DNA from: Propionibacteriaceae bacterium
GTDB taxonomy: Bacteria > Actinomycetota > Actinomycetes > Propionibacteriales > Propionibacteriaceae
Length of the DNA stretch: 11,665 nt
Reading direction: 5' to 3'
NCBI GenBank assembly: GCA_003158895.1
Contig: PMLO01000239.1
Span: 1-11,665 of the forward strand
This document shows, one piece after another, positions 4,417 through 11,232 of this stretch. The position numbers and the translations under genes are program-made. Under the pieces are notes generated by a model. That model saw nothing but the letters and a program-made list of their open reading frames with translations, searched no databases and had not been told where the DNA came from. The first letter of the stretch is position 1. The number at the start of each line of letters is the position of its first letter.

Positions 4417-5691
4417 GTGGTTCTGGATGCTTTGGTGGAACGTCGGGTCAGCGAGCTGCTGCTGGAACTGGCCGCCGTGGAGCCGGTGATCGCCCTGCAC
4501 GGGCCCCGATCGGTCGGCAAGTCGACAGTGCTGCGTGGGTTCGCCGCACGCGTGGGTAGTCCAGTGGTGGATCTCGACGACGTCGAGGTTCGCGAGGCCG
4601 TGGTGGGCAACCTGGCCGCCGTCGTCGCGGACGCGACACCGCTGTGCGTGGACGAGTACCAACGCGTGCCGGACATCCTGGACGCCATCAAGGCCCGCCT
4701 TAACAGGGAGGGCAGTCTGCCTGGAACTGCGGTCATCACCGGCTCGACCCGTCAGGACGCGCTGCCCGCGACGGCCCAGGCTCTCACCGGCCGTCTCCAT
4801 TCGTTGACGATCTGGCCCCTGTCGCAGGGCGAGCTGGATGGGTCGCGAGAGAATCTGCTGGAGGTGCTCAGGATGGCCCCGGCAGCCGCCGTACAGCAGA
4901 TCCCGACCTCGACGACGATGCGCACGGAGTACGTGGAGCGGGTCTGCGCGGGAGGACTGCCTCTCGCCCTTCGCCGAACGGGGGTGGCGCGAGCGCGCTG
5001 GTTCGACGACTTCGTCCGCGCCTCAGTAGAGCGCGACGCCCTTGAGCTCAGCCGTGTTCGCGAGCGGCAGTCCATGGCCGATCTGTTCGCGCACCTGGCG
5101 GCACAGACCGGCCAGCTGCTCAACGTGACCAAGGCGGCGGAGGCGGTTGGTGTCAGTCGGCCTACTGCTGAGGCTCACCTACGGCTTCTGGAGGACCTGT
5201 TCCTGGTCGTGCGGCTGCCTGCATGGGGCACCACGCTTCGTTCACGGGTCAACGCCAGGCCCAAGGTCCACGTCGTCGACTCCGGGCTCGCGGCGAGGTT
5301 GCTGAGGCTCAATCCCGACAAGCTGGAGGGTCTCGACCCGGCCGCTCTCACTGACTTCGGCCATCTTCTGGAGACGTTCGTCGTCGGCGAGGTTCGCAAG
5401 CAGGCATCCTGGCTGAACGAGTCCGTCTCCCTGGGCCATTGGCGGACCAGTGACGGAGCCGAGGTCGACCTCGTCATCGAGTACGACGACGGCACAGTCA
5501 TCGGCCTCGAGGTCAAAGCCAGCGAACGAGCCTCCGCCTCAGACTTCCGGGGTCTGGACCAGCTCCGCCAAGCCTTGGGTTCCCGCTTCGCCGCCGGCAT
5601 CGTCCTCACCACCGGACACCGCTCGTTCACCTACGCGGACCGACTCCACGTGATGCCCATCGACCGGCTCTGGACGCCAGTGATGCTCTGA
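4417..5691 (+). CDS. AAA_14/DUF4143 ATP-binding protein with PD-(D/E)XK-like C-terminus
   Basis: This 424-residue protein is the usual length for the family. The N-terminal P-loop ATPase has Walker A G-P-R-S-V-G-K-S-T (29-37), Walker B P-L-C-V-D-E-Y-Q (75-82, D79-E80) and a sensor-like V-I-T-G-S (106-110). The middle part (about 195-265) is helical and contains a winged-helix-like segment with V-T-K-A-A-E-A-V-G-V-S-R-P-T (237-250). The C-terminal DUF4143 part holds V-D-S-G-L (287-291), E319 in G-H-L-L-E-T, D351 in A-E-V-D-L-V, and E365-x-K367 in L-E-V-K-A-S. That is the arrangement of a PD-(D/E)XK nuclease-like fold. Family members are scattered widely and their cellular role is poorly known; links to defence or mobile DNA are suspected, not proven. 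The GTG start is leaderless. The gene stands alone, behind three 23-bp-spaced repeats. Confidence 0.93.
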   Translation: MVLDALVERRVSELLLELAAVEPVIALHGPRSVGKSTVLRGFAARVGSPVVDLDDVEVREAVVGNLAAVVADATPLCVDEYQRVPDILDAIKARLNREGSLPGTAVITGSTRQDALPATAQALTGRLHSLTIWPLSQGELDGSRENLLEVLRMAPAAAVQQIPTSTTMRTEYVERVCAGGLPLALRRTGVARARWFDDFVRASVERDALELSRVRERQSMADLFAHLAAQTGQLLNVTKAAEAVGVSRPTAEAHLRLLEDLFLVVRLPAWGTTLRSRVNARPKVHVVDSGLAARLLRLNPDKLEGLDPAALTDFGHLLETFVVGEVRKQASWLNESVSLGHWRTSDGAEVDLVIEYDDGTVIGLEVKASERASASDFRGLDQLRQALGSRFAAGIVLTTGHRSFTYADRLHVMPIDRLWTPVML

Positions 5692-5939
5692 AGCGAGCCA
5701 AAAGTGGCCCAGGCGGAAGGGCTCATTCCTGCCGAGCGGCCGCACCAGATCTGCATGTTCAGTCTGCCGGATCGGCAACCACCAGAGGGGCTACGTTCCG
5801 CTGAGATGAGTGGGCAGCGGGCATAACCCCGGATCCACAAGGGGTGACGTTGACGGTCCCGCGGGCCCCAGCCGCGGAGTCGATGAGCGGTGATGCTCGC
5901 CCGATCCCGTACAACAGCAGGCTTCTCGCGCTGCGATGA

Positions 5940-5958
5940 GTTGCACGTATGTTGCACG
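5940..5958 (+). repeat. Tandem GTTGCACG direct repeat
   Basis: GTTGCACG occurs at 5940-5947 and again at 5951-5958, an 11-base period with TAT between. It lies 60-78 bases beyond the 3' end of tRNA-Thr. Short repeats placed like this resemble arm-type sites of tyrosine integrases next to tRNA attachment sites. This is an inference, since no integrase gene is in the window. Confidence 0.35.
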
Positions 5959-5990
5959 GCATGCCCGGTTATAAGCCCCGGGAGGCCCCG

Positions 5991-6006
5991 TTCCCCCGTA
6001 GGGGAA
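5991..6006 (-). terminator. Hairpin downstream of tRNA-Thr
   Basis: TTCCCC-cgta-GGGGAA is a perfect 6-bp stem with a four-base loop, starting 11 bases after the encoded CCA of the tRNA. It is well placed to end tRNA transcription on the minus strand, though only G/C-rich sequence follows on that strand. Confidence 0.5.
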
Positions 6007-6017
6007 GAAATATCCGA

Positions 6018-6093
6018 TGGAGCCGCCTTGGGGAGTCGAACCCCAGACCTGCTCATTACGAGTGAGCCGCTCTGCCGACTGAGCTAAGGCGGC
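6018..6093 (-). tRNA. tRNA-Thr (anticodon CGT), CCA encoded
   Basis: The full cloverleaf is present. The acceptor stem is GCCGCCT/AGGCGGC, the D-arm GCTC/GAGC has an eight-base loop, and the anticodon stem is GCTCA/TGAGC with loop CTCGTAA. There is a five-base variable loop, and the T-arm TGGGG/CCCCA has loop TTCGACT. The discriminator is T, followed by genomic CCA. Anticodon CGT (6060-6058) reads ACG threonine codons. The gene separates a loose, partly decayed region from a dense run of minus-strand genes. Its 3' end faces the loose side, as for a genomic-island attachment site. Confidence 0.98.
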
Positions 6094-6121
6094 GTGGCCC
6101 CGTAGGACCAGCCGAGGAAGA

Positions 6122-6127
6122 ACTATA
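6122..6127 (-). promoter_or_regulatory. Candidate -10 box for tRNA-Thr
   Basis: TATAGT on the minus strand lies 28 bases before the mature 5' end of the tRNA. The -35 region is GC-rich and has no TTGACA-like match, so this is only a candidate. Confidence 0.35.
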
Positions 6128-6174
6128 GCGGCGCGCCAGGGGCGGCGCGAACGCGACGAGGGGCGCGACGAGTC

Positions 6175-6189
6175 GGAGCGCCAGGCTCC
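6175..6189 (-). terminator. Short hairpin after the peptidase gene
   Basis: GGAGC-5 bases-GCTCC lies about 20 bases past the peptidase stop codon. The 5-bp stem has no T-run, so it is a weak terminator candidate separating the peptidase mRNA from the tRNA. Confidence 0.25.
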
Positions 6190-6207
6190 CCTCGTACAGC
6201 GCACAGC

Positions 6208-8313
6208 TCACTTCGTACAGAACAGCCCGTCGGGTGGAACCGTGCCTTTCGCGAAGTACGCGACCACGGCGTTGTCGACGCAGGTGCTCTTGCCGCCGTA
6301 CGTGGCGTGGCCGTTGCCGTTGTACGTGACGAGGACGCCCGAGTCGAGCTGCGAGGCCATCCAGGCCGCGTACTGGTACGGGGTGGCGGAGTCCCCGGTC
6401 GCCCCGACGACGACGATCGGCGCGGCCCCCTTGGCCGTGATGTCGAACGGCGCCTGACCCTGTACGGGCCACTGGACGCACGTGATGTTGGGTCCGAAGT
6501 ACTTGCCGAAGATCGGCGCCTTCTGCTGGTCGGAGGTCCAGTCGGAGAACGCGCGAGCGATGCCGTCGTCCTGGCTGTCGGCGCACCCGATGGCCGGGAA
6601 GGCGTAGAACGACGCGTCGTACGTACCGTCGGTCTGACGGCCGCGCAGCTGGTCGGCGTAGTACAGCAGGTAGCGACCGTCACCGCCGATCGCCATCTCG
6701 AGGGCCTGCGTCAGCTGGTCCCAGTACTGCGAGTCGGCGTACAGGAAGAGGGCGATCCCGTCGGAGGCGACCGACTGCGTCAGCTTGCGCGTCGAGTCTC
6801 CCGGAAGCGGTGCGGTGGCGAGCTTGTCGAGCAGTTTGGTGATCGTGTCGAGGACAGCCTGCTTCGTCGAGCCCAGCGAACAGCTCTTCGAAGCGCAGTA
6901 GTCCGCGTAGTTGCCGAGCGCCAGGTCGAAGCCCGAGGCCTGGATGACCGACTCGTCCTGTGTGATGTTCACGGCGGAGTCGAGCACGAGCTTGCCCACT
7001 TCTCCCGGGAACTTCTGCGCGTAGACCGCGCCGATGTAGGTGCCGTACGAGTAGCCGAGGTAGTTGAGCTTCGCGTCGCCCACGAGCTGGCGCATCATGT
7101 CGAGGTCCTGCACGGTGTCGACGGTCGAGATGTGCTGGAGCAGCGCGCCCGACTTCGCCAGGCAACTCGCGCCGAAAGCCTTCCATCCGTCGAGCAGCGC
7201 CTGCTTCTCTGTCGCGGTGGTGGGCGCCTGGTTGAGCTGCATCAGCTGGTCCACTGCAGCGCCGTTCTCGCATTGCACCGGTGTCGAGCCGCCGGCGCCA
7301 CGGGGATCCCAGCCGACGATGTCGTACTGCTCGAGGCCGGTGCGCTGGAAGTCCCCCGCCAGCGTCGTCCCGGGTTCGCCCGGGCCTCCGGGGTTCACGA
7401 AGAGCGTGCCGAGCCGCGGCGAGGCCGTTGCCGGGATCTTGGCGAGCTTGAGGGTGATCGCCTGGCCGTTCGGTGACGCGTAGTCGAGCGGTGCCGCGAT
7501 GGTGGCGCACTTGGCGGCCCGCTGGCCCAACGTGCAATCGGACCAGGTCACGGCCTGCTTCGTGTACCGGGCGAGGCCCGAACCGGCGGGCGGGTTGATG
7601 AAGCCCGCGGGCTTCACGTTCGGGATCGCGACCTTCGGGCGATCAGGCGAGTTCCAGTTGCGCTGCGTGGTGGCCGTGGGTGCCGGTACAGGCGGCTTGC
7701 TGATGACCACGCCGGAGGTCGAGGTGGCCGCTGGGCTGGCGCTGGAGGTCGGGGTGACCGTTGGGGTCGGCGACGTCGACGCGACGGCCGGGCTGGCGAA
7801 CAGCTTCTGCGCGTACCCGCTGGCGAAAGCCACGCCGATGACCAATGTCAGGACGAGCAGGGCGGACACGCCCACGATGAGTCCGGCTTGGGAGCGCTTC
7901 GGAGGACCCGTCAGCACGGGCGGCTTGGCGCCCCCGCCCCCGGACGGTCCCTGCGGTTGCTGATGGAGCGGCTGCGAGCCGTACGGGTTGGCTCCTGAAC
8001 GCGGCTGGCCGCCCGGCACGACGCCGTGGGACTGCAGCGCCCCGTTGGCGCCGAGATGGCTGGGCGCCGTCGGCGGCTGCGGCACGTACGGGTTGGGTTG
8101 GCTGTACGGGCTGGGAACCGCTCCGTACGCGTTCTGCGGCACGTACGGGACCTGGCCCTGCTGTGGCGCCTCTGGAGCCTGACCGCCCGACGCCTGCGGG
8201 TACGGAACCTGCCCCTGGGGTGCTTGGGGGTACGGGACCTGGCTCGGCTGAACGGGCTGCTGCGGCTGGGCGGGATCCCCCTGCGGCTGGGAGGGGTACG
8301 GCGGCTGGGTCAC
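6208..8313 (-). CDS. Membrane-anchored alpha/beta hydrolase, tripeptidyl-aminopeptidase-like (TAP-like)
   Basis: This 701-residue protein has a cytoplasmic tail of about 140 residues rich in Pro, Gln, Tyr and Gly, with repeats of Q-V-P-Y-P-Q. One membrane helix follows (A-G-L-I-V-G-V-S to about residue 168) after a K-R stop signal. Next come a Ser/Thr/Pro/Ala-rich linker (about 175-220) and an extracytoplasmic hydrolase domain. The hydrolase has the oxyanion loop N-P-G-G-P-G (307-312), Y-D-I-V-G-W-D-P-R-G (330-339), nucleophile elbow G-Y-S-Y-G-T with Ser422, Asp641 in G-D-S-A-T-P and His669 in G-N-G-H-A-T-Y. Paired cysteines suggest disulfides. The family, like the Streptomyces mycelium-associated proteases SlpD/SlpE, cleaves peptides from the N-terminus. 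The GTG start at 8313 is leaderless. It lies next to tRNA-Thr and downstream of an alcohol dehydrogenase. Confidence 0.93.
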   Translation of the reverse strand: MTQPPYPSQPQGDPAQPQQPVQPSQVPYPQAPQGQVPYPQASGGQAPEAPQQGQVPYVPQNAYGAVPSPYSQPNPYVPQPPTAPSHLGANGALQSHGVVPGGQPRSGANPYGSQPLHQQPQGPSGGGGAKPPVLTGPPKRSQAGLIVGVSALLVLTLVIGVAFASGYAQKLFASPAVASTSPTPTVTPTSSASPAATSTSGVVISKPPVPAPTATTQRNWNSPDRPKVAIPNVKPAGFINPPAGSGLARYTKQAVTWSDCTLGQRAAKCATIAAPLDYASPNGQAITLKLAKIPATASPRLGTLFVNPGGPGEPGTTLAGDFQRTGLEQYDIVGWDPRGAGGSTPVQCENGAAVDQLMQLNQAPTTATEKQALLDGWKAFGASCLAKSGALLQHISTVDTVQDLDMMRQLVGDAKLNYLGYSYGTYIGAVYAQKFPGEVGKLVLDSAVNITQDESVIQASGFDLALGNYADYCASKSCSLGSTKQAVLDTITKLLDKLATAPLPGDSTRKLTQSVASDGIALFLYADSQYWDQLTQALEMAIGGDGRYLLYYADQLRGRQTDGTYDASFYAFPAIGCADSQDDGIARAFSDWTSDQQKAPIFGKYFGPNITCVQWPVQGQAPFDITAKGAAPIVVVGATGDSATPYQYAAWMASQLDSGVLVTYNGNGHATYGGKSTCVDNAVVAYFAKGTVPPDGLFCTK

Positions 8314-8319
8314 GCCGAC

Positions 8320-8325
8320 AGGCTA
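8320..8325 (-). promoter_or_regulatory. -10 box of leaderless peptidase gene
   Basis: TAGCCT on the minus strand is followed by six bases and the GTG start at 8313. The context CCGACTAGCCT-N6-GTGACC matches the one at 3612-3633 on the other strand. It gives the peptidase its own promoter in the 58-bp gap after the dehydrogenase. Confidence 0.5.
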
Positions 8326-8371
8326 GTCGGAGTGACTGTGCCGCGGGAACTCGTCGCGACCTGGATCGTCC

Positions 8372-9307
8372 TCACCCTCCGAACCGCGCGACCAGGCGGC
8401 CGATGACCTCGTTGTTCTTGAGCCGCTCCAGGCCTGCGCCGATCTCGTCGAAGCCGATCTCGGTGAAGACCGGCTCGATCTCCTTGGCGGCCAGCAGGTC
8501 GAAGACCTCCTCGATGTCGGCGACCGTGCCGCCCAAAGAGCCGATGAGCGTCCTGCCGAGGATCGTGTGGGTGAGGATCGTGAAGGTGGGCTTCCCCAGA
8601 CCCACCTGTACGACGGTGCCCCCGCGTCGTACCGCGTTGATCGCCTTCTGTGTGGTGTCGAACCCCGCGTAGTCGACGACCAGGTCGAAGCTCTGGCCGG
8701 CCCACTCGTCGGCGTCCGCTACGCATCCCGTGACCCCTGCTGCCGTGGCAAGCTCCCACACGTCGCGCTTCGGCTCCGCGATGTGGACCTCAGCCCCCTT
8801 GAGTACCGCTGCTCGCGTACCGATCTGGCCGAGGCCGCCGTACCCGATGACGCCGACCTTCATCCCCTCCGCGGCGCCGCCCGCCTTGATCACCGCGTGG
8901 TATGACGTCATGCCGGCGTCGGTTGCGAGAGCCGCGAGCGAGAGGTCCAGCCCGGCCGGTACGCGCGCCAGGTCCGGTGCGCTCGCCACGAGCTTGTCGG
9001 CGAAGCCGCCAGGGGTGAACATCCCCAGCGGGGGACGTACGCCTGAAGAGCACACGCCGACCACGTCGCCGACCGCCCACCCCGTCACCTCGGGGCCGAG
9101 AGCGCTGATGACACCCGCGTTCTCATGGCCCTGGGTCATCGGGAGGAACGGCATCGTGCTCGCCCCTATGGCCATGTACATAATGTCCGAGTGGCACAGG
9201 CCTGAGGCCTTGACGTCGATCACCACCTCGCCGGGACCGGCGCTCGGTTCTGGGATCTCGTTCAGCGAGATCGGCTTGCCTTCAGCCTCGAACTGCCATG
9301 CCCTCAT
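8372..9307 (-). CDS. Zinc-type alcohol dehydrogenase (MDR superfamily), compact form
   Basis: The product has 311 residues, shorter than the usual 340-350. The N-terminal GroES-like domain has the catalytic-zinc Cys38 in G-L-C-H-S-D, His61-Glu62 in G-H-E-N-A-G and probably Asp130 in T-D-A-G in the place of the third ligand. The Rossmann motif is G-Y-G-G-L-G (155-160). The lobe that normally holds four structural-zinc cysteines is reduced: after V-G-V-C-S-S-G-V only about ten residues lead to G-G-F-A-D-K. After the second Rossmann strand E-P-K-R-D carries basic residues, which may favour NADP(H). It probably oxidises an alcohol or reduces an aldehyde in the cytoplasm; the substrate is unknown. 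The start at 9307 is set by AGGAGGAG two bases upstream; the open frame continues further up but does not look coding. It may be co-transcribed with ricT. Confidence 0.9.
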   Translation of the reverse strand: MRAWQFEAEGKPISLNEIPEPSAGPGEVVIDVKASGLCHSDIMYMAIGASTMPFLPMTQGHENAGVISALGPEVTGWAVGDVVGVCSSGVRPPLGMFTPGGFADKLVASAPDLARVPAGLDLSLAALATDAGMTSYHAVIKAGGAAEGMKVGVIGYGGLGQIGTRAAVLKGAEVHIAEPKRDVWELATAAGVTGCVADADEWAGQSFDLVVDYAGFDTTQKAINAVRRGGTVVQVGLGKPTFTILTHTILGRTLIGSLGGTVADIEEVFDLLAAKEIEPVFTEIGFDEIGAGLERLKNNEVIGRLVARFGG

Positions 9308-9368
9308 GGCTCCTCCTGAGAGGCCTTCGCCGTCCCGCCCATCGAGCCGGTGTCGAACCCCTCCAGTC

Positions 9369-9399
9369 AACACCCACTGCCTCGGGCGCGTGGGTGGTT
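9369..9399 (-). terminator. Hairpin between ricT and the dehydrogenase gene
   Basis: ACCCAC (9372-9377) and GTGGGT (9390-9395) pair around 12 bases, extended by AAC/GTT across one bulged base. It starts just after the ricT stop codon. No T-run follows. It could attenuate read-through into the dehydrogenase gene. Confidence 0.35.
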
Positions 9400-9405
9400 C
9401 AAGGC

Positions 9406-10236
9406 TCAGGTGGCTTCTTGACCGGGAGCGATGGCCGCGCGCCTCACGGTCACGACCGACAAAGGGCACACATGGCGCTGCCCGTCACCGCACCGTACGG
9501 TGACGGTGTCGCTCGGTACGGACCGCCCGACGACGACTCCCGGCCCGTGCTCGGTGTCGACGCGGCACCCCAGCGGGGGCGCGGCGCGGTCGAAGTCGTC
9601 GTACATCGCATGCTCGAACGCGAGACAGCACTTCAGGCGCCCGCATGTTCCCTGCGCCTGCAGCTGGTTGGCGACAATGTCCTGGCCCTTCACGAGGCGC
9701 ATCCCGATGGGCTGGATCTCGGTGAGGAACGCGCTGCAGCACAGATCGCGCCCGCACGTACCGATGCCGCCGACGATGCGTGCGGCATCGCGGCCGCCGA
9801 TCTGGCGCAGGTCGATGCGCGCCGCGAGCGCCGACGCCAGGTCGCGTACCAAGGCTCGGAAATCCACACGTTGCGGCGCTGTGTAGTAGATGGCCACCAC
9901 CCGCCCGTACTCGCTCGAGTGGTCGTCCAGGTCGATCCCGACGACGCGCATCGGCAGCCCGTGCTCGGCGATCAGGGCCTTCGCGATCTCGGTCGCTTCT
10001 GCCTTGAGCGTGCGGTTGCGCTGGTCGCGGTCGAGGTCCGCCTGGCCGGCACGCCCGGCGCAGATCGGCAACTCCGCGGCGAGCTCGGCGTCCGCCACCC
10101 ACACGACCGTCGCCACCTCGATCCCGGCCTCGACCGGTACGAGGACGGCGTCGCCGGCCTTCGCCTCAATGGCTCCCTGGTCGACGTAGTAGAGGCGGCC
10201 GCCCTGCGCGAACGTCACGGCCATCACCCGCGTCAT
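9406..10236 (-). CDS. ricT: PSP1 domain protein RicT (YaaT family)
   Basis: This 276-residue protein matches the PSP1/RicT family in length and layout. The N-terminal domain starts V-T-F-A-Q-G-G-R-L-Y-Y-V-D. A conserved centre reads D-F-R-A-L-V-R-D-L-A and I-D-L-R-Q-I-G-G-R-D (141-150). Two cysteine motifs follow: C-G-R-D-L-C-C (161-167) and C-G-R-L-K-C-C (198-204). In Bacillus subtilis RicT forms a complex with RicA and RicF that carries iron-sulphur clusters and affects RNase Y-dependent mRNA processing. Those partners are not visible here, and the role in actinobacteria is uncertain. The ATG at 10236 has a -10-like TAGCGT seven bases upstream and no Shine-Dalgarno, so it may be leaderless. 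Its neighbours are a transketolase operon upstream and an alcohol dehydrogenase downstream. Confidence 0.92.
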   Translation of the reverse strand: MTRVMAVTFAQGGRLYYVDQGAIEAKAGDAVLVPVEAGIEVATVVWVADAELAAELPICAGRAGQADLDRDQRNRTLKAEATEIAKALIAEHGLPMRVVGIDLDDHSSEYGRVVAIYYTAPQRVDFRALVRDLASALAARIDLRQIGGRDAARIVGGIGTCGRDLCCSAFLTEIQPIGMRLVKGQDIVANQLQAQGTCGRLKCCLAFEHAMYDDFDRAAPPLGCRVDTEHGPGVVVGRSVPSDTVTVRCGDGQRHVCPLSVVTVRRAAIAPGQEAT

Positions 10237-10243
10237 GAGATGA

Positions 10244-10249
10244 ACGCTA
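10244..10249 (-). promoter_or_regulatory. Candidate -10 box of leaderless ricT
   Basis: TAGCGT on the minus strand is followed by seven bases and the ATG at 10236. It lies in the 57-bp gap after the transketolase gene, so ricT may have its own promoter. TATTAG, overlapping it upstream, is an alternative box. Confidence 0.4.
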
Positions 10250-10293
10250 ATACCTCGCCGAACCCTGCGAGACCAGCGATGCGGAGGGATGGT

Positions 10294-11232
10294 TCACAGC
10301 TTGCGCGCCACGACCGTACGGGCTGCGGCAGCGATGGCCTCCGGGTCCATGCCCGCGTGAGAGATGAGGTAGTCCGACGAGCCCGTACCGCAGAAACCCG
10401 GGAAGCCGAGCATGGCCATCGGTACGGGATGCTCGGTCACGACGGTCTCGGCCACTGCACCGCCGAGACCTCCCGTGGCGATCGCCTCCTCAACGGTCAC
10501 GATCGCGCCGGTCTCGCGGGCTGCGGCGACGATCGCGTCGACGTCCAGCGGCTTCACCGATGCCATCGACAGCACGCGCGCCTCGATCCCGGCGGCGGCC
10601 AGAAGGTCCGCTGCGGCCAACGCACGCCACAGCACGGTTCCGTTCGCCACGATCGTGACGTCGCCGCCCTCGCGCACGGTGACCGACCTGCCCGGGACGA
10701 ACTCGTACGACTCGTCGTGGATCGCCGGTACAGGGTCGCGGCTGACTCGGAGGTAGACCGGCCCGTCACACGAGGCGGCCCAGCGGACGGCCGAGGCGGT
10801 CTCGATCGGGTCGGCCGGCACGACGATCGTCAGGCCGTCGATCGCACGCAACCACGCGAGATCCTCGATGGACTGGTGCGTGGGTCCGAGCTCGCCGTAC
10901 CCGACGCCGGGACTCTGCGCGCAGAGGACGACGTGACGCTTCGAGTACGCGAGGTCGACCTTGATCTGCTCCATCGCCCTGGCCGTGAGGAAGCACGCGG
11001 CACCGGACACGAACGGGATCAGGCCACCGCCGGACAGGCCCGCGGCGACGCCCACCTGGTCCTGCTCGGCGATGCCGACGTTGACGAGCCGCTCAGGGAA
11101 CGCCGCGCGGAACGCGCCGAGCTTGCTCGACCCGACCGAGTCGTTGACGACGGCGACGATCCGCGGGTCGTCCGTGGCCAGCTCCACGAGTGTGGAGACG
11201 AAGGCGTCGCGGCAGTCGTAGCGAGCGCTCAT
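10294..11232 (-). CDS. Transketolase, C-terminal subunit
   Basis: This 312-residue subunit corresponds to the pyrimidine-binding and C-terminal domains of transketolase. The catalytic Glu56 lies in G-I-A-E-Q (53-57), which activates thiamine diphosphate. It is followed by F-V-S-G-A-A-C-F-L-T-A-R-A-M-E-Q-I (74-90), G-P-T-H-Q-S-I-E-D (116-124), V-V-P-A-D-P (137-142) and the C-terminal domain with V-E-E-A-I-A-T-G-G-L-G-G (247-258). It works as a heterotetramer with the N-terminal subunit, moving two-carbon ketol units between sugar phosphates. The ATG overlaps the stop of the N-terminal subunit gene by four bases (ATGA), with GGAGG seven bases upstream, so the two are translationally coupled. 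Split transketolases often serve specialised sugar pathways; which one cannot be told from this window. Confidence 0.95.
   Translation of the reverse strand: MSARYDCRDAFVSTLVELATDDPRIVAVVNDSVGSSKLGAFRAAFPERLVNVGIAEQDQVGVAAGLSGGGLIPFVSGAACFLTARAMEQIKVDLAYSKRHVVLCAQSPGVGYGELGPTHQSIEDLAWLRAIDGLTIVVPADPIETASAVRWAASCDGPVYLRVSRDPVPAIHDESYEFVPGRSVTVREGGDVTIVANGTVLWRALAAADLLAAAGIEARVLSMASVKPLDVDAIVAAARETGAIVTVEEAIATGGLGGAVAETVVTEHPVPMAMLGFPGFCGTGSSDYLISHAGMDPEAIAAAARTVVARKL

Larger units (their letters stand above)
5692..6017. other. Gene-free stretch between ATPase and tRNA-Thr
   Basis: There is no convincing gene on either strand; frames that cross it overlap the tRNA and lack any motif. It holds the GTTGCACG pair (5940-5958), a perfect hairpin (5991-6006), and just after the ATPase stop a segment (about 5695-5760) with AAAAGTGGCCCA and GGGCTCATTCCTGCCGA. 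These latter motifs remind me of terminal regions of IS21-like elements in actinobacteria. That resemblance is from memory and no transposase is present. Confidence 0.5.

Noticed and set aside
4417..5691. New restriction or abortive-infection system built on the ATPase
   Set aside because: The PD-(D/E)XK-like tail is a normal part of the DUF4143 family, and no methylase, effector or partner gene lies next to it.
6307..7476. Long plus-strand open frame of 389 codons opposite the peptidase gene
   Set aside because: It is a mirror frame of a high-GC gene, rich in Arg, Val and Asp with no motif. The minus-strand product has a complete catalytic triad.
9308..9469. Upstream extension of the alcohol dehydrogenase
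   Set aside because: It would overlap the end of ricT and add 54 non-family residues. AGGAGGAG just before ATG 9307 and the typical N-terminus M-R-A-W-Q fix the shorter start.
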